64,000 bases of DNA from Megaustenia siamemsis. Lineage: Eukaryota; Mollusca; Gastropoda; Stylommatophora; Ariophantidae. This document shows positions 1 through 9,579 of this stretch, one piece after another; position 1 is the first letter of the stretch; every line of letters starts with the position of its first letter. The translations under genes and the position numbers were made by a program. The stretch spans positions 18,999,406 to 19,063,405 of the forward strand of contig JAVIAB010000049.1 in NCBI GenBank assembly GCA_032433765.1, given 5' to 3'. Under the pieces are notes generated by a model. The model did no database searches. It worked only from the letters and a program-made list of their open reading frames with translations, and was not told where the DNA came from.

Positions 1-585
1 GAGAGATGTAGTGTGGACTAGTAGAGGAGAGATGTAGTGTGGACTAGTAGAGGAGAGATGCGGTGTGGACTAGTAGAGGAGAGATGTATAGCGGGCAGAT
101 GAAGTGATGCAGTGTGGACTAGTAGAGGAGAGATGTAGTGTGGACTAGTAGAGGAGAGATGTAGTGTGGACTAGTAGAGGAGAGATGTAGTGTGGACTAG
201 TAGAGGAGAGATGTATAGCGGACAGATGAAGTGATGCTGTCTGGACTAGTAGAGGAGAGATGTATAGCGGACAGATGAAGTGATGCAGTGTGGACTAGTA
301 GAGGAGAGATGTAGTGTGGACTAGTAGAGGAGAGATGTATAGCGGACAGATGAAGTGATGCAGTGTGGACTAGTAGAGGAGAGATGTATAGCGGACAGAT
401 GAAGTGATGCAGTGTGGACTAGTAGAGGAGAGATGTATAGCGGACAGATGAAGTGATGCAGTGTGGACTAGTAGAGGAGAGATGTATAGCGGACAGATGA
501 AGTGATGTAGTGTGGACTAGTAGAGGAGAGATGTATAGGGGACAGATGAAGTGATGCAGTGTGGACTAGTAGAGGAGAGATGTGA
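1..585. repeat. 26-bp minisatellite with 49-bp longer variant
   Basis: Head-to-tail units share the core gtggactagtagaggagaga. A short 26-bp form alternates with a 49-bp form that adds gcggacagatgaagtgatgc. The array runs off the left edge and resumes at 835. Units contain TAG, so it does not encode protein. Confidence 0.95.
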
Positions 586-594
586 ATAGCATAG

Positions 595-688
595 CATGTG
601 TGTATAATTGAAATGGAAGAAAAACGTATGCCGAAGCAAACACTATATGGTGAACTAATACACGGAAAAAGATAAATCGCCAGATGTA
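595..688 (+). mobile_element. LINE H C-terminal scrap, duplicated
   Basis: Nearly the same sequence as 1571-1660, reading HVC..EMEEKRMPKQ and LYGELIHGKR. This 'PKQ.LYGEL..GKR' run is typical of the region just before the zinc-finger tail of some animal LINE polymerases. It breaks off at about 688 where the downstream copy continues, so it was probably copied together with the surrounding minisatellite. Confidence 0.75.
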
Positions 689-834
689 CACACAGCACGC
701 ATTAACAGAAGTTTCCAAAAACAGATCCGTGTATAAACAAAGCGCAAGAAACAGACTAGAAGAATATAAGGTACATCGAGAAGAGGAAATATAGAGGTGT
801 CGTAGAGTGGGGAACGAGATATAGGGGACAGACG
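689..834. other. Spacer without a gene
   Basis: No coding signal seen. The right end (about 800-834) contains gagatataggggacagacg followed by aagtgatgcag, a diverged form of the 49-bp unit and possibly its non-amplified ancestor. Confidence 0.5.
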
Positions 835-1560
835 AAGTGATGCAGTGTGGACTAGTAGAGGAGAGATGTAGTTTGGACTAGTAGAGGAGAGATGTGGTGT
901 GGACTAGTAGAGGAGAGATGTAGTGTGGACTAGTAGAGGAGAGATGTAGTGTGGACTAGCAGAGGAGAGATGTGGTGTGGACTAGTAGAGGAGAGATGCA
1001 GTGTGGACTAGTAGAGGAGAGATGTGGTGTGGACTAGTAGAGGAGAGATGTGGTGTGGACTAGTAGAGGAGAGATGTGGTGTGGACTAGCAGAGGAGAGA
1101 TGTAGTGTGGACTAGTAGAGGAGAGATGTAGTGTGGACTAGTAGAGGAGAGATGTATAGCGGACAGATGAAGTGATGCTGTGTGGACTAGTAGAGGAGAG
1201 ATGTAGTGTGGACTAGTAGAGGAGAGATGTAGTGTGGACTAGTAGAGGAGAGATACGGTGTGGACTAGTAGAGGAGAGATGCAGTGTGGACTAGTAGAGG
1301 AGAGATGTAGTGTGGACTAGTAGAGGAGAGATGTATAGCGGACAGATGAAGTGATGCAGTGTGGACTAGTAGAGGAGAGATGTGGTGTGGACAAGTAGAG
1401 GAGAGATGTAGTGTGGACTAGTAGAGGAGAGATGCGGTGTGGACTAGTAGAGGAGAGATGTATAGGGGACAGATGAAGTGATGCAGTGTGGACTAGTAGA
1501 GGAGAGATGTATAGCGGACAGATGAAGTGATGCAGTGTGGACTAGTAGAGGAGAGATGTG
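835..1560. repeat. 26/49-bp minisatellite, second block
   Basis: Same units as the block at the left edge, about 25 copies with single-base variants (gtagtg, gtggtg, gcggtg, gcagtg). It ends in the same junction to LINE H sequence (gagagatgtgaatagcatag) as the first block, so block plus flank was duplicated as a unit. Confidence 0.95.
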
Positions 1561-1570
1561 AATAGCATAG

Positions 1571-2023
1571 CATGTGTGTATAATTGAAATGGAAGAAAAA
1601 CGTATGCCGAAGCAAACACTATATGGTGAACTAATACACGGAAAAAGATAAATCGCCAGACCTAAACTTCGGCATAGAGATATCTGTAAATCATCTCTGG
1701 ATGACTTCTCTATATGTGAAAATGACAGGGAACATCTGGCAAGTGATCGCACATCATGGAGAGCATGTATAAGGAAAGGTTTAACATCATTTAAGACTGT
1801 GCTAGGGCAAAACTTAGAAGAGAAAAGACTCATGAAAAAGGATAGAAAACCCTGTGGATCAGTGAGCCTGACTTGTTCATTCTGTGACCGTGTGTGTTTG
1901 TTAAACATTGGTAGAATTAGCCACAAGAGAAGCTGTTCGACAAAAACAAAACCTAAAAAAAATACACAACAGCCTCCACTAGACCGTCTGTCAAGACGAA
2001 AAGGGCCATACAGTTGTGGATAA
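1571..2023 (+). pseudogene. LINE H polymerase C-terminus with zinc finger, broken
   Basis: One frame runs from HVC..EMEEKRMPKQTLYGEL through a stop at 1649-1651, then RPKLRHRDICKSSLDDF, a basic stretch, and a CxxC-x12-HxxxxC finger (CSFCDRVC ... HKRSC) at about codons 115-135, ending at TAA 2021-2023. This order (RPKLR.RD.CK, then a C2HC finger near the end) is the C-terminus of a class of animal non-LTR retrotransposons. The endonuclease and reverse transcriptase parts are absent. The single stop makes it a pseudogene fragment. Confidence 0.75.
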
Positions 2024-2334
2024 TAATATGCTCAAGCATGAGCAACAGAGAATATGTAATTCATTTCTTTCTCTCCTGACCCGAGTCCTGCCATCACCAC
2101 TTAAAGACACAGTTGTCATTTGTTGCCGGTTGCCAGTTTAATAATACAACAATAATATTATTAAAACAAGAATTAGGTGGATTGATAGCATTCCAGAAGT
2201 TATGCCAAACTGCAAGCTAAAACGTGTCACTTTTGTCTGCAGATTGAATACTGCAGCTCTGCACATGCTACCTGGCATATGTCAATAGGATAAGTAATTT
2301 TAGGGTTAAGGATGAGTAATTCAGTTTAAGAGTT
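2024..2334. other. AT-rich unique sequence, no gene seen
   Basis: No open frame with recognisable homology and no strong splice-flanked exon. It may include the untranslated end of the LINE H fragment. Confidence 0.5.
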
Positions 2335-2405
2335 CTTAAACGTTATGTATAGCCAACTTAGCATATGGATGTGGATCATGGACAACAAAACAACAGACTA
2401 GAAAA
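2335..2405 (+). mobile_element. LINE A fragment
   Basis: Conceptual translation follows the LINE A block 'KRYV-PxLxYGCxSWTxxQQTRKS', which sits between the RT fingers/palm and the C-terminus in the longer copy at 11090-11170. Several stops. About 70 bp. Confidence 0.65.
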
Positions 2406-2434
2406 TCATATATATTATGATCTGTAATACGACA

Positions 2435-2858
2435 CCATATGCCAGCTAAACAACAAATGATAAATAGCATTTTCATACCAACTTTGTGCTATGAAAGTCA
2501 AACAAGCACCCTTTCTAAATTACAATTAAGAAAGATCAATACATGTGAGATACGATGCTTGAGAAAAGAAACAATCAACACAAGAAGAGATAGAATACCA
2601 GATGAAACCATAAGAAAAATGGTAGGAACTAAACCCTGCCAAGAATATATTGAACAAAAACTTAAATGGTTTGGCCACCTGGTCAGAATTAATCCTTACC
2701 AATCACCATCAAGGGCGTTCTTCTCGAGAATGCATGGAAAAAGACCAAGAGGAAGACCCAGAAGAAGATGGATAGATGCAGTGATAGAGACATATAACAA
2801 CAAAGGAAAATCACTAATTCAGACAGTTCGAGCAGCTCAAGAACGACAAATGATATAA
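2435..2858 (+). pseudogene. LINE E-type polymerase C-terminal fragment
   Basis: An open frame of about 139 codons contains IFIPTLCYESQT, KWFGHLVRI and GKRPRGRPRRRWIDAV. These are the conserved blocks downstream of the RT core in RTE/Jockey-like LINEs ('YG/CY..QTWTL', 'GH..R', 'RGRP...W'). It lacks endonuclease and RT catalytic motifs, so it is a 5'-truncated copy. Related copies lie at 33405, 44235, 50153 and 58770. Confidence 0.8.
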
Positions 2859-2986
2859 ACCACGACACCTTTTAGGTATCAGTGAGAAAGAAAAAAGAAG
2901 GGGAAGATTAATACGACACCAAAGGAGTGCATGGGCAATTACAGTAGACAGGCAGAATAGTCAAGAAAAACAATGGTGCATACGTT

Positions 2987-3531
2987 ATGACCACGAGTAG
3001 CATGACGATGGATGTGATGGTAGTGACCAAGGCATTCATATGGTTAGAGTCACCTGACTACACCCACGCCTGTATACTGAGTGATTCGATGAGCATGATA
3101 AGAAAGGTGGGGGCGGGCTCTGTAAGCAGGCAATGGGTAGAGTCATTGCAGTAGTCAGAAATACTTAGGGTCACCTTTGTCTACGCCCAGGACATGGGGA
3201 AGTACGGGGAAATGAAAGAGAGGACAGGATGGCTAGCTGTGCTGTCGTTGAGGACGGTCAACCAATGGACCGGGCGGACATCGTCAATGCCCTCCAAGAT
3301 ATGGGAAGAGCACAGGACTTCGACAACCATGAGTCCACGTCACTCCTTCGGATGAAAGAGATGGGAGTTAAAATGGGCACAGCCAGAAACGAGAAACTTA
3401 GTGGGCGTGGAAGAAAACTTATCAACCAACAAAGAACTGGAGTCGTCAGTCGCTGGACACTGAGGGACTTGCTGGGGAGAGGATCTGAGCACCTATGGAC
3501 ATGTTCGGAGTGCAGTGATGATGACTCATAA
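2987..3531 (+). pseudogene. Retroelement RNase H domain plus C-terminal domain, frameshifted
   Basis: From ATG 2987 the frame reads a RNase H-like block: THACILSDSMSM (catalytic Asp in 'SDS'), then GSVSRQWVESLQ, a stop, and TFVYA. A one-base frameshift at about 3190 leads into GHGEVRGNEREDRMAS, which matches the RNase H signature 'GH.gv.GNe.AD.LAS'. The same frame continues to 3531 with a conserved tail (DMGRAQDF, GTARNEKLSGRG, TGVVSRWTLRDLL, WTCSEC). RNase H hydrolyses RNA in the RNA:DNA hybrid during retrotransposition. Copies of the tail are at 15058 and 56030. Confidence 0.7.
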
Positions 3532-3539
3532 ATAACTCA

Positions 3540-3920
3540 TAACTAGAAAATCACTGGAGAATGTAGAAATGTGGTTTTACAGAAGAATGTTGAGAATACC
3601 ATGGACAGCCAAGAAGAGTAATTAAAACGTTATGGAAGATGCCAAAGCAAAAAGAGAGCTAATTTCCAATATTAGGAAGAAACAATCATCATTTTTGGCC
3701 ATGTAATGAGAAGGGAACAGCTGGAATATATTGTAACAACTGGGAAAATTGAGGGACGAAGAGATAGAGGGAATCAAAGAGAAAAACTACCAGACAGCTT
3801 AAGAGAAAGGCTTGGCAGAAGATCGATAACAGAAATGATAAATAACTGTCGAGATCAAAAGTTGTGGAGAGACATGATAACCTACGCCAGCAGGCCCGGT
3901 AATTCATGATGATGATGACA
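3540..3920 (+). mobile_element. LINE A 3' end
   Basis: 5'-truncated copy joined directly to the RNase H element. It carries the C-terminal blocks MWFYRRMLRIPWTAK, SSFxxHVMRREQLEYIVTTG and LWRDMITYASRPG, followed by the GATGATGATGA tail that ends this family. Frameshifts around 3615 and 3690. Confidence 0.85.
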
Positions 3921-3967
3921 ATGTTGATGATAATGAATAATTAAATGTATGTCTGTCTACCTTCCAG

Positions 3968-4216
3968 GTGACTACGTGTCCATCTGTCCCAGCCAGAGAT
4001 TTGCCACCTGTGAAGAATGTCGGAAAGTTCTCCCAAGTTGTGAGAACCGGGTCAACGGAATTCACGGCAACTCACCTGGGAGTTCCACCACCAGTGGCTT
4101 CGTGTACTGTGTTGAGGGGCGTGTCCTGACCACATCCCAATGTCCCCTTGGCTCCATGTTTCATGAATCTGCTAAATTATGTAAACCACAGGCTACAACT
4201 GTGAGGCCCAACCAGG
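3968..4216 (+). CDS. Internal exon with a chitin-binding CBM14 (peritrophin-A) domain
   Basis: The exon is bounded by a good acceptor (gtctaccttccag|GT) and a donor (CAGG|gtaaaa). It is 249 nt, begins and ends in phase 1 and has no stop. The 83 residues hold seven cysteines, with the CBM14 pattern SICPSQRFATC ... FVYCVEGRVLTTSQCPLGSMF ... KLC. CBM14 modules bind chitin through an aromatic/Cys-knit fold in secreted proteins such as peritrophins, chitinases and shell-matrix proteins. Phase 1-1 exons are usual for mobile extracellular modules. No partner exon was found on either side, so the gene must be split by very large introns or continue outside the window. Its base composition is more GC-rich than its neighbours, as expected for a real exon. 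Confidence 0.82.
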
Positions 4217-4280
4217 GTAAAACAAATATTTAGAAAAAAAATGATATGCTTAAAGCTTTACTTTTGGCTTAGAAATGCAT

Positions 4281-4412
4281 ATGTCATCATCATCGTCATC
4301 ATCATCATCATTGAGTGTCGTCTGCGCATCGAAGGTTGCCTACCATGGAGCGCCATTCTACTCTGTCTCTTACTCTGATAGTGCAAGTTGTCATAGGCTG
4401 ACATGTCAAATT
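4281..4412 (-). mobile_element. LINE C 3' end
   Basis: On the minus strand this reads the LINE C terminus (..TC.IKARDRVEWRSMVGNLRCADDTQ-like) preceded in plus orientation by the tail catcatcatcgtcatcatc. About 130 bp, 5'-truncated at the junction with SINE1. Confidence 0.75.
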
Positions 4413-4672
4413 TGGGATCCACGATAGCTCAGTGGTTAGTGAATTGGATTACAGAGATCAAGATATAGGGTTCGATTCTGACCGACGGCTTCCGGGTTCA
4501 CCCAGCATTAAATGGGTACCGAGTTTTTTTCTGGGAAAGTAAAGCGGCACGGGCGTAATACCGACCACATTACCCCAAAATCATGTACCGAAGGTCTATA
4601 AAAAATTATGGTCACTAATACCACATTCCCTATAAGCCACTTGGCGTGACGAAGATCTTTATTTACTTAAAT
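4413..4672 (+). mobile_element. SINE1 (tRNA-derived), near full length
   Basis: The 5' part is tRNA-like: A box tagctcagtggtta and B box ggttcgattc about 50 bp apart. A family-specific body follows (cttccgggttcacccagc, aagcggcacgggcgtaatac, ccacttggcgtgacg), ending in a T-rich stretch. Pol III promoter boxes are inferred. At least eight other copies in the window share the body. Confidence 0.9.
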
Positions 4673-4699
4673 GTCAGTTTTCTTAGAGAGTTTAACAAT

Positions 4700-4872
4700 A
4701 AAAAAAAAAGTAAAGAGCCCCCGTCACGCCAAACGGCGTATAATGAATTTGATGTTAGGGATAATTATTTTTATACGGCTCGCTCTGTCCTACTTTTCCA
4801 TAAAAAATTCAGTACCCAATTAAGGCTGGGTGAACCCGGAAGCCGTTGAACAGGACCGAACCGAACATTTTG
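4700..4872 (-). mobile_element. SINE1, old diverged copy
   Basis: Minus-strand copy beginning with the A-tract and gtaaagagcccccgtcacgc, then a damaged body and the ggtgaacccggaagccg block. The tRNA-like head is degraded. It forms an inverted pair with the SINE1 just upstream. Confidence 0.75.
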
Positions 4873-4874
4873 TC

Positions 4875-7800
4875 CATAGTAGTTACAACATCATAGTTCT
4901 AGGGGATCTCAAAGCAAAAGTAGGAAAGGAAAAAGTTTAAGAAGTGGTTGGTTATTATGACTTAGGAGAGAGAAATGAGAGAGATGACTTTATTGGCTTA
5001 GGAGAGAGAAATGAGAGAGATGACTTTATTAGCTTAGGAGAGAGAAATGAGAGAGATGACTTTATTGGCTTAGGAGAGAGAAATGAGAGAGATGACTTTA
5101 TTGGCTTAGGAGAGAGAAATGAGAGAGATGACTTTATTGGCTTAGGAGAGAGAAATGAGAGAGATGACTTTATTGGCTTAGGAGAGAGAAATGAGAGAGA
5201 TGACTTTATTGGCTTAGGAGAGAGAAATGAGAGAGATGACTTTATTGGCTTAGGAGAGAGAAATGAGAGAGATGACTTTATTGGCTTAGGAGAGAGAAAT
5301 GAGAGAGATGACTTTATTGGCTTAGGAGAGAGAAATGAGAGAGATGACTTTATTGGCTTAGGAGAGAGAAATGAGAGAGATGACTTTATTGGCTTAGGAG
5401 AGAGAAATGAGAGAGATGACTTTATTGGCTTAGGGGAGAGAAATGAGAGAGATGACTTTATTGGCTTAGGAGAGAGAAATGAGAGAGATGACTTTATTGG
5501 CTTAGGAGAGAGAAATGAGAGAGATGACTTTATTGGCTTAGGAGAGAGAAATGAGAGAGATGACTTTATTGGCTTAGGAGAGAGAAATGAGAGAGATGAC
5601 TTTATTGGCTTAGAAGAGAGAGAAATGAGAGAGATGACTTTGTTGGCTTAGGAGAGAGAAATGAGAGAGATGCCTTTGTTGGCTTAGGAGAGAGAAATGA
5701 GAGAGATTACTTTGTTGGCTTAGGAGAGAGAAATGAGAGAGATGACTTTATTGGCTTAGGAGAGAGAAATGAGAGAGATGACTTTGTTGGCTTAGGAGAG
5801 AGAAATGAGAGAGATGACTTTATTGGCTTAGGAGAGAGAAATGAGAGAGATGACTTTGTTGGCTTAGGAGAGAGAAATGAGAGAGATGACTTTATTGGCT
5901 TAGGAGAGAGAAATGAGAGAGATGACTTTATTGGCTTAGGCGACAGAAATGAGAGAGATGACTTTATTGGCTTAGGCGACAGAAATGAGAGAGATGACTT
6001 TGTTGGCTTAGGAGAGAGAAATGAGAGAGATGACTTTATTGGCTTAGGAGAGAGAAATGAGAGAGATGACTTTACTGGTTTAGGAGAGAGAAATGAAAGA
6101 GATGACTTCATTGGCTTAGGAGAGAGAAATGAGAGAGATGGCTTTATTGGCTTAGGAGAGAGAAATGAGAGAGATGACTTTATTGGCTTAGGAGTGAGAA
6201 ATGAGAGAGATGACTTTATTGGCTTAGGAGAGAGAAATGAGAGAGATGACTTTGTTGGCTTAGGAGAGAGAAATGAGAGAGATGACTTTATTGGCTTAGG
6301 AGAGAGAAATGAGAGAGATGACTTCATTGGCTTAGGAGAGAGAAATGAGAGAGATGACTTTATTGGCTTAGGAGAGAGAAATGAAAGAGATGACTTTACT
6401 GGCTTAGGAGAGAGAAATGAGAGAGATGGCTTTATTGGCTTAGGAGAGAGAAATGAGAGAGATGACATTATTGGCTTAGGAGAGAGAAATGAGAGAGATG
6501 ACATTATTGGCTTAGGAGAGAGAAATGAGAGAGATGACTTTATTGGCTTAGGAGAGAGAAATGAGAGAGATGACTTTATTGGCTTAGGAGAGAGAAATGA
6601 GAGAGATGACTTTATTGGCTTAGGAGAGAGAAATGAGAGAGATGACTTTATTGGCTTAGGAGAGAGAAATGAGAGAGATGACTTTATTGGCTTAGGAGAG
6701 AGAAATGAGAGAGATGACTTTATTGGCTTAGGAGAGAGAAATGAGAGAGATGACTTTATTGGCTTAGGAGAGAGAAATGAGAGAGATGACTTTATTGGCT
6801 TAGGAGAGAGAAATGAGAGAGATGGCTTTATTGGCTTAGGAGAGAGAAATGAGAGAGATGACTTTATTGGCTTAGGAGAGAGAAATGAGAGAGATGACTT
6901 TATTGGCTTAGGAGAGAGAAATGAGAGAGATGACTTATTGGCTTAGAAGAGAGAGAAATGAGAGAGATGACTTTGTTGGCTTAGGAGAGAGAAATGAGAG
7001 AGATGCCTTTGTTGGCTTAGGAGAGAGAAATGAGAGAGATTACTTTGTTGGCTTAGGAGAGAGAAATGAGAGAGATGACTTTATGGGCTTAGGAGAGAGA
7101 AATGAGAGAGATGACTTTGTTGGCTTAGGAGAGAGAAATGAGAGAGATGACTTTATTGGCTTAGGAGAGAGAAATGAGAGAGATGACTTTGTTGGCTTAG
7201 GAGAGAGAAATGAGAGAGATGACTTTATTGGCTTAGGAGAGAGAAATGAGAGAGATGACTTTATTGGCTTAGGCGACAGAAATGAGAGAGATGACTTTAT
7301 TGGCTTAGGAGAGAGAAATGAGAGAGATGACTTTATTGGCTTAGAAGAGAGAGAAATGAGAGAGATGACTTTGTTGGCTTAGGAGAGAGAAATGAGAGAG
7401 ATGCCTTTGTTGGCTTAGGAGAGAGAAATGAGAGAGATTACTTTGTTGGCTTAGGAGAGAGAAATGAGAGAGATGACTTTATTGGCTTAGGAGAGAGAAA
7501 TCATAGAGGTGACTTTATTGGCTTAGGGAGAGAAATGAGAGAGATGACTTTATTGGCTTAGGAGAGAGAAATGAGAGAGATGACTTTACTGGTTTAGGAG
7601 AGAGAAATGAAAGAGATGACTTCATTGGCTTAGGAGAGAGAAATGAGAGAGATGGCTTTATTGGCTTAGGAGAGAGAAATGAGAGAGATGACTTTATTGG
7701 CTTAGGAGTGAGAAATGAGAGAGATGACTTTATTGGCTTAGGAGAGAGAAATGAGAGAGATGACTTTGTTGGCTTAGGAGAGAGAAATGAGAGAGATGAC

Positions 7801-9430
7801 TTTATTGGCTTAGGAGAGAGAAATGAGAGAGATGACTTCATTGGCTTAGGAGAGAGAAATGAGAGAGATGACTTTATTGGCTTAGGAGAGAGAAATGAGA
7901 GAGATGACTTTGTTGGCTTAGGAGAGAGAAATGAGAGAGATGACTTTATTGGCTTAGGAGAGAGAAATGAGAGAGATGACTTTATTGGCTTAGGCGACAG
8001 AAATGAGAGAGATGACTTTATTGGCTTAGGAGAGAGAAATGAGAGAGATGACTTTATTGGCTTAGAAGAGAGAGAAATGAGAGAGATGACTTTGTTGGCT
8101 TAGGAGAGAGAAATGAGAGAGATGCCTTTGTTGGCTTAGGAGAGAGAAATGAGAGAGATTACTTTGTTGGCTTAGGAGAGAGAAATGAGAGAGATGACTT
8201 TATTGGCTTAGGAGAGAGAAATGAGAGAGATGACTTTGTTGGCTTAGGAGAGAGAAATGAGAGAGATGACTTTATTGGCTTAGGAGAGAGAAATGAGAGA
8301 GATGACTTTGTTGGCTTAGGAGAGAGAAATGAGAGAGATGACTTTATTGGCTTAGGAGAGAGAAATGAGAGAGATGACTTTATTGGCTTAGGCGACAGAA
8401 ATGAGAGAGATGACTTTATTGGCTTAGGAGAGAGAAATGAGAGAGATGACTTTACTGGTTTAGGAGAGAGAAATGAAAGAGATGACTTCATTGGCTTAGG
8501 AGAGAGAAATGAGAGAGATGGCTTTATTGGCTTAGGAGAGAGAAATGAGAGAGATGACTTTATTGGCTTAGGAGTGAGAAATGAGAGAGATGACATTATT
8601 GGCTTAGGAGAGAGAAATGAGAGAGATGACTTTATTGGCTTAGGCGACAGAAATGAAAGAGGTGACTTTATTTCCTTAGGCGACAGAAATGAGAGAGGTG
8701 ACTTTATTGGCTTAGGCGAGAGAAATCATAGAGGTGACTTTATTGGCTTAGGCGAGAGAAATCATAGAGGTGACTTTATTGGCTTAGGGAGAGAAATCAT
8801 AGAGGTGACTTTATTGGCATAGGCGAGAGAAATCATAGAGGTGACTTTATTGGCATAGGCGAGAGAAATCATAGAGGTGACTTTATTGGCTTAGGGAGAG
8901 AAATGAGAGAGATGACTTTATTTACATAGGCGAGATAAATCAAAGAGGTGACTTTATTGGTTTAGGCGACAGAAATGAAAGAGGTGACTTTATTGACATA
9001 GGCGAGAGAAATCATAGAGGTGACTTTATTGGCTTAGGGAGAGAAATGAGAGAGATGACTTTATTGGCTTAGGCGACAGAAATGAAAGAGATGACTTTAT
9101 TGACATAGGCGAGAGAAATGAAAGAGATGACTTTATTGACATAGGCGAGAGAAATGAAAGAGATGACTTTATTTCCTTAGGCGACAGAAATGAGAGAGGT
9201 GACTTTATTGACTGGGCAGGAACATACATCATGATGATAGGAAACACCTTATTTAAGCAATACCCAAGACATCTGTGGACATGAAAAAGCCCAGTAGACA
9301 ACGCACATAGTCAAATCGACTACTTAATGACAAACAATATATTTAGAAAATGTCTGGTGTGTGTGAAAATTGTACCAGGGGCAGGTTATAATAGTGATCA
9401 TGTACAGGATGAGTGAAAGCTTAAAGTAAA
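4875..9430 (+). pseudogene. LINE A apurinic-like endonuclease domain, split by minisatellite
   Basis: Left half (4875-4961) reads NIIVLGDLKAKVGKEKV-stop-EVVGYYD, corresponding to the conserved 'GDFNAKVG...VVG.YGLGERNERG' stretch; the catalytic Asn of GDFN is Lys here. Right half (from about 9211) reads DWAG, IGNTLFKQYPRHLWT-stop-KSP, HSQIDYLMTNN and PGAGYNSDH, matching the 'WTWKSPDG...NQIDYI...SDH' end of the domain. SDH at 9393-9401 is the catalytic His motif. Both halves are in the same reading frame. In an active element this domain nicks target DNA to prime reverse transcription. Confidence 0.85.
4962..9210 (+). repeat. 36-bp minisatellite, about 118 units, derived from the LINE endonuclease
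   Basis: Each unit encodes LGERNERDDFIG, an altered copy of the endonuclease motif 'LGERNERGDRL'. 4249 bp / 36 = 118 units. Most units keep frame; +2-bp variants (ttagaagagagag) and short ttagggagag variants break it. Unit types include GERNERD, GDRNERD and, at the right end, GDRNERGDFI and GERNHRGDFI. The final unit keeps the ancestral NERGD. A three-unit marker (ttagaagag, then atgcctttg, then attactttg) recurs from 5611, 6944, 7342 and 8063, showing higher-order duplication. Confidence 0.97.
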
Positions 9431-9579
9431 AATAAAATCAGCAAAACGAGCCTCAGTTAATATCAAGTTTAGATTTATTAAAATCAGACAAGTGGTTACT
9501 ACAAGACAAATATAACATCACAATTCAGAACCAGTACAATGCAATAGAGAAGATACAAAGCATTGACGAACAGTGGGAA

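Noticed and set aside
3229..3531. Stand-alone small gene
   Set aside because: Continues, after one frameshift, from a RNase H domain and recurs elsewhere, so it is a retroelement part.
4413..4500. A functional tRNA gene
   Set aside because: A and B boxes are present, but the sequence recurs with a long shared body in eight or more places, has no consistent acceptor stem, and is a SINE head.
4944..8822. Long frames of GERNERDDFIGL repeats (plus) and KSSLSFLSPKPI repeats (minus) as protein genes
   Set aside because: They are one 36-bp minisatellite open on both strands; frames begin and end at indels inside the array and the flanks are a dead LINE.
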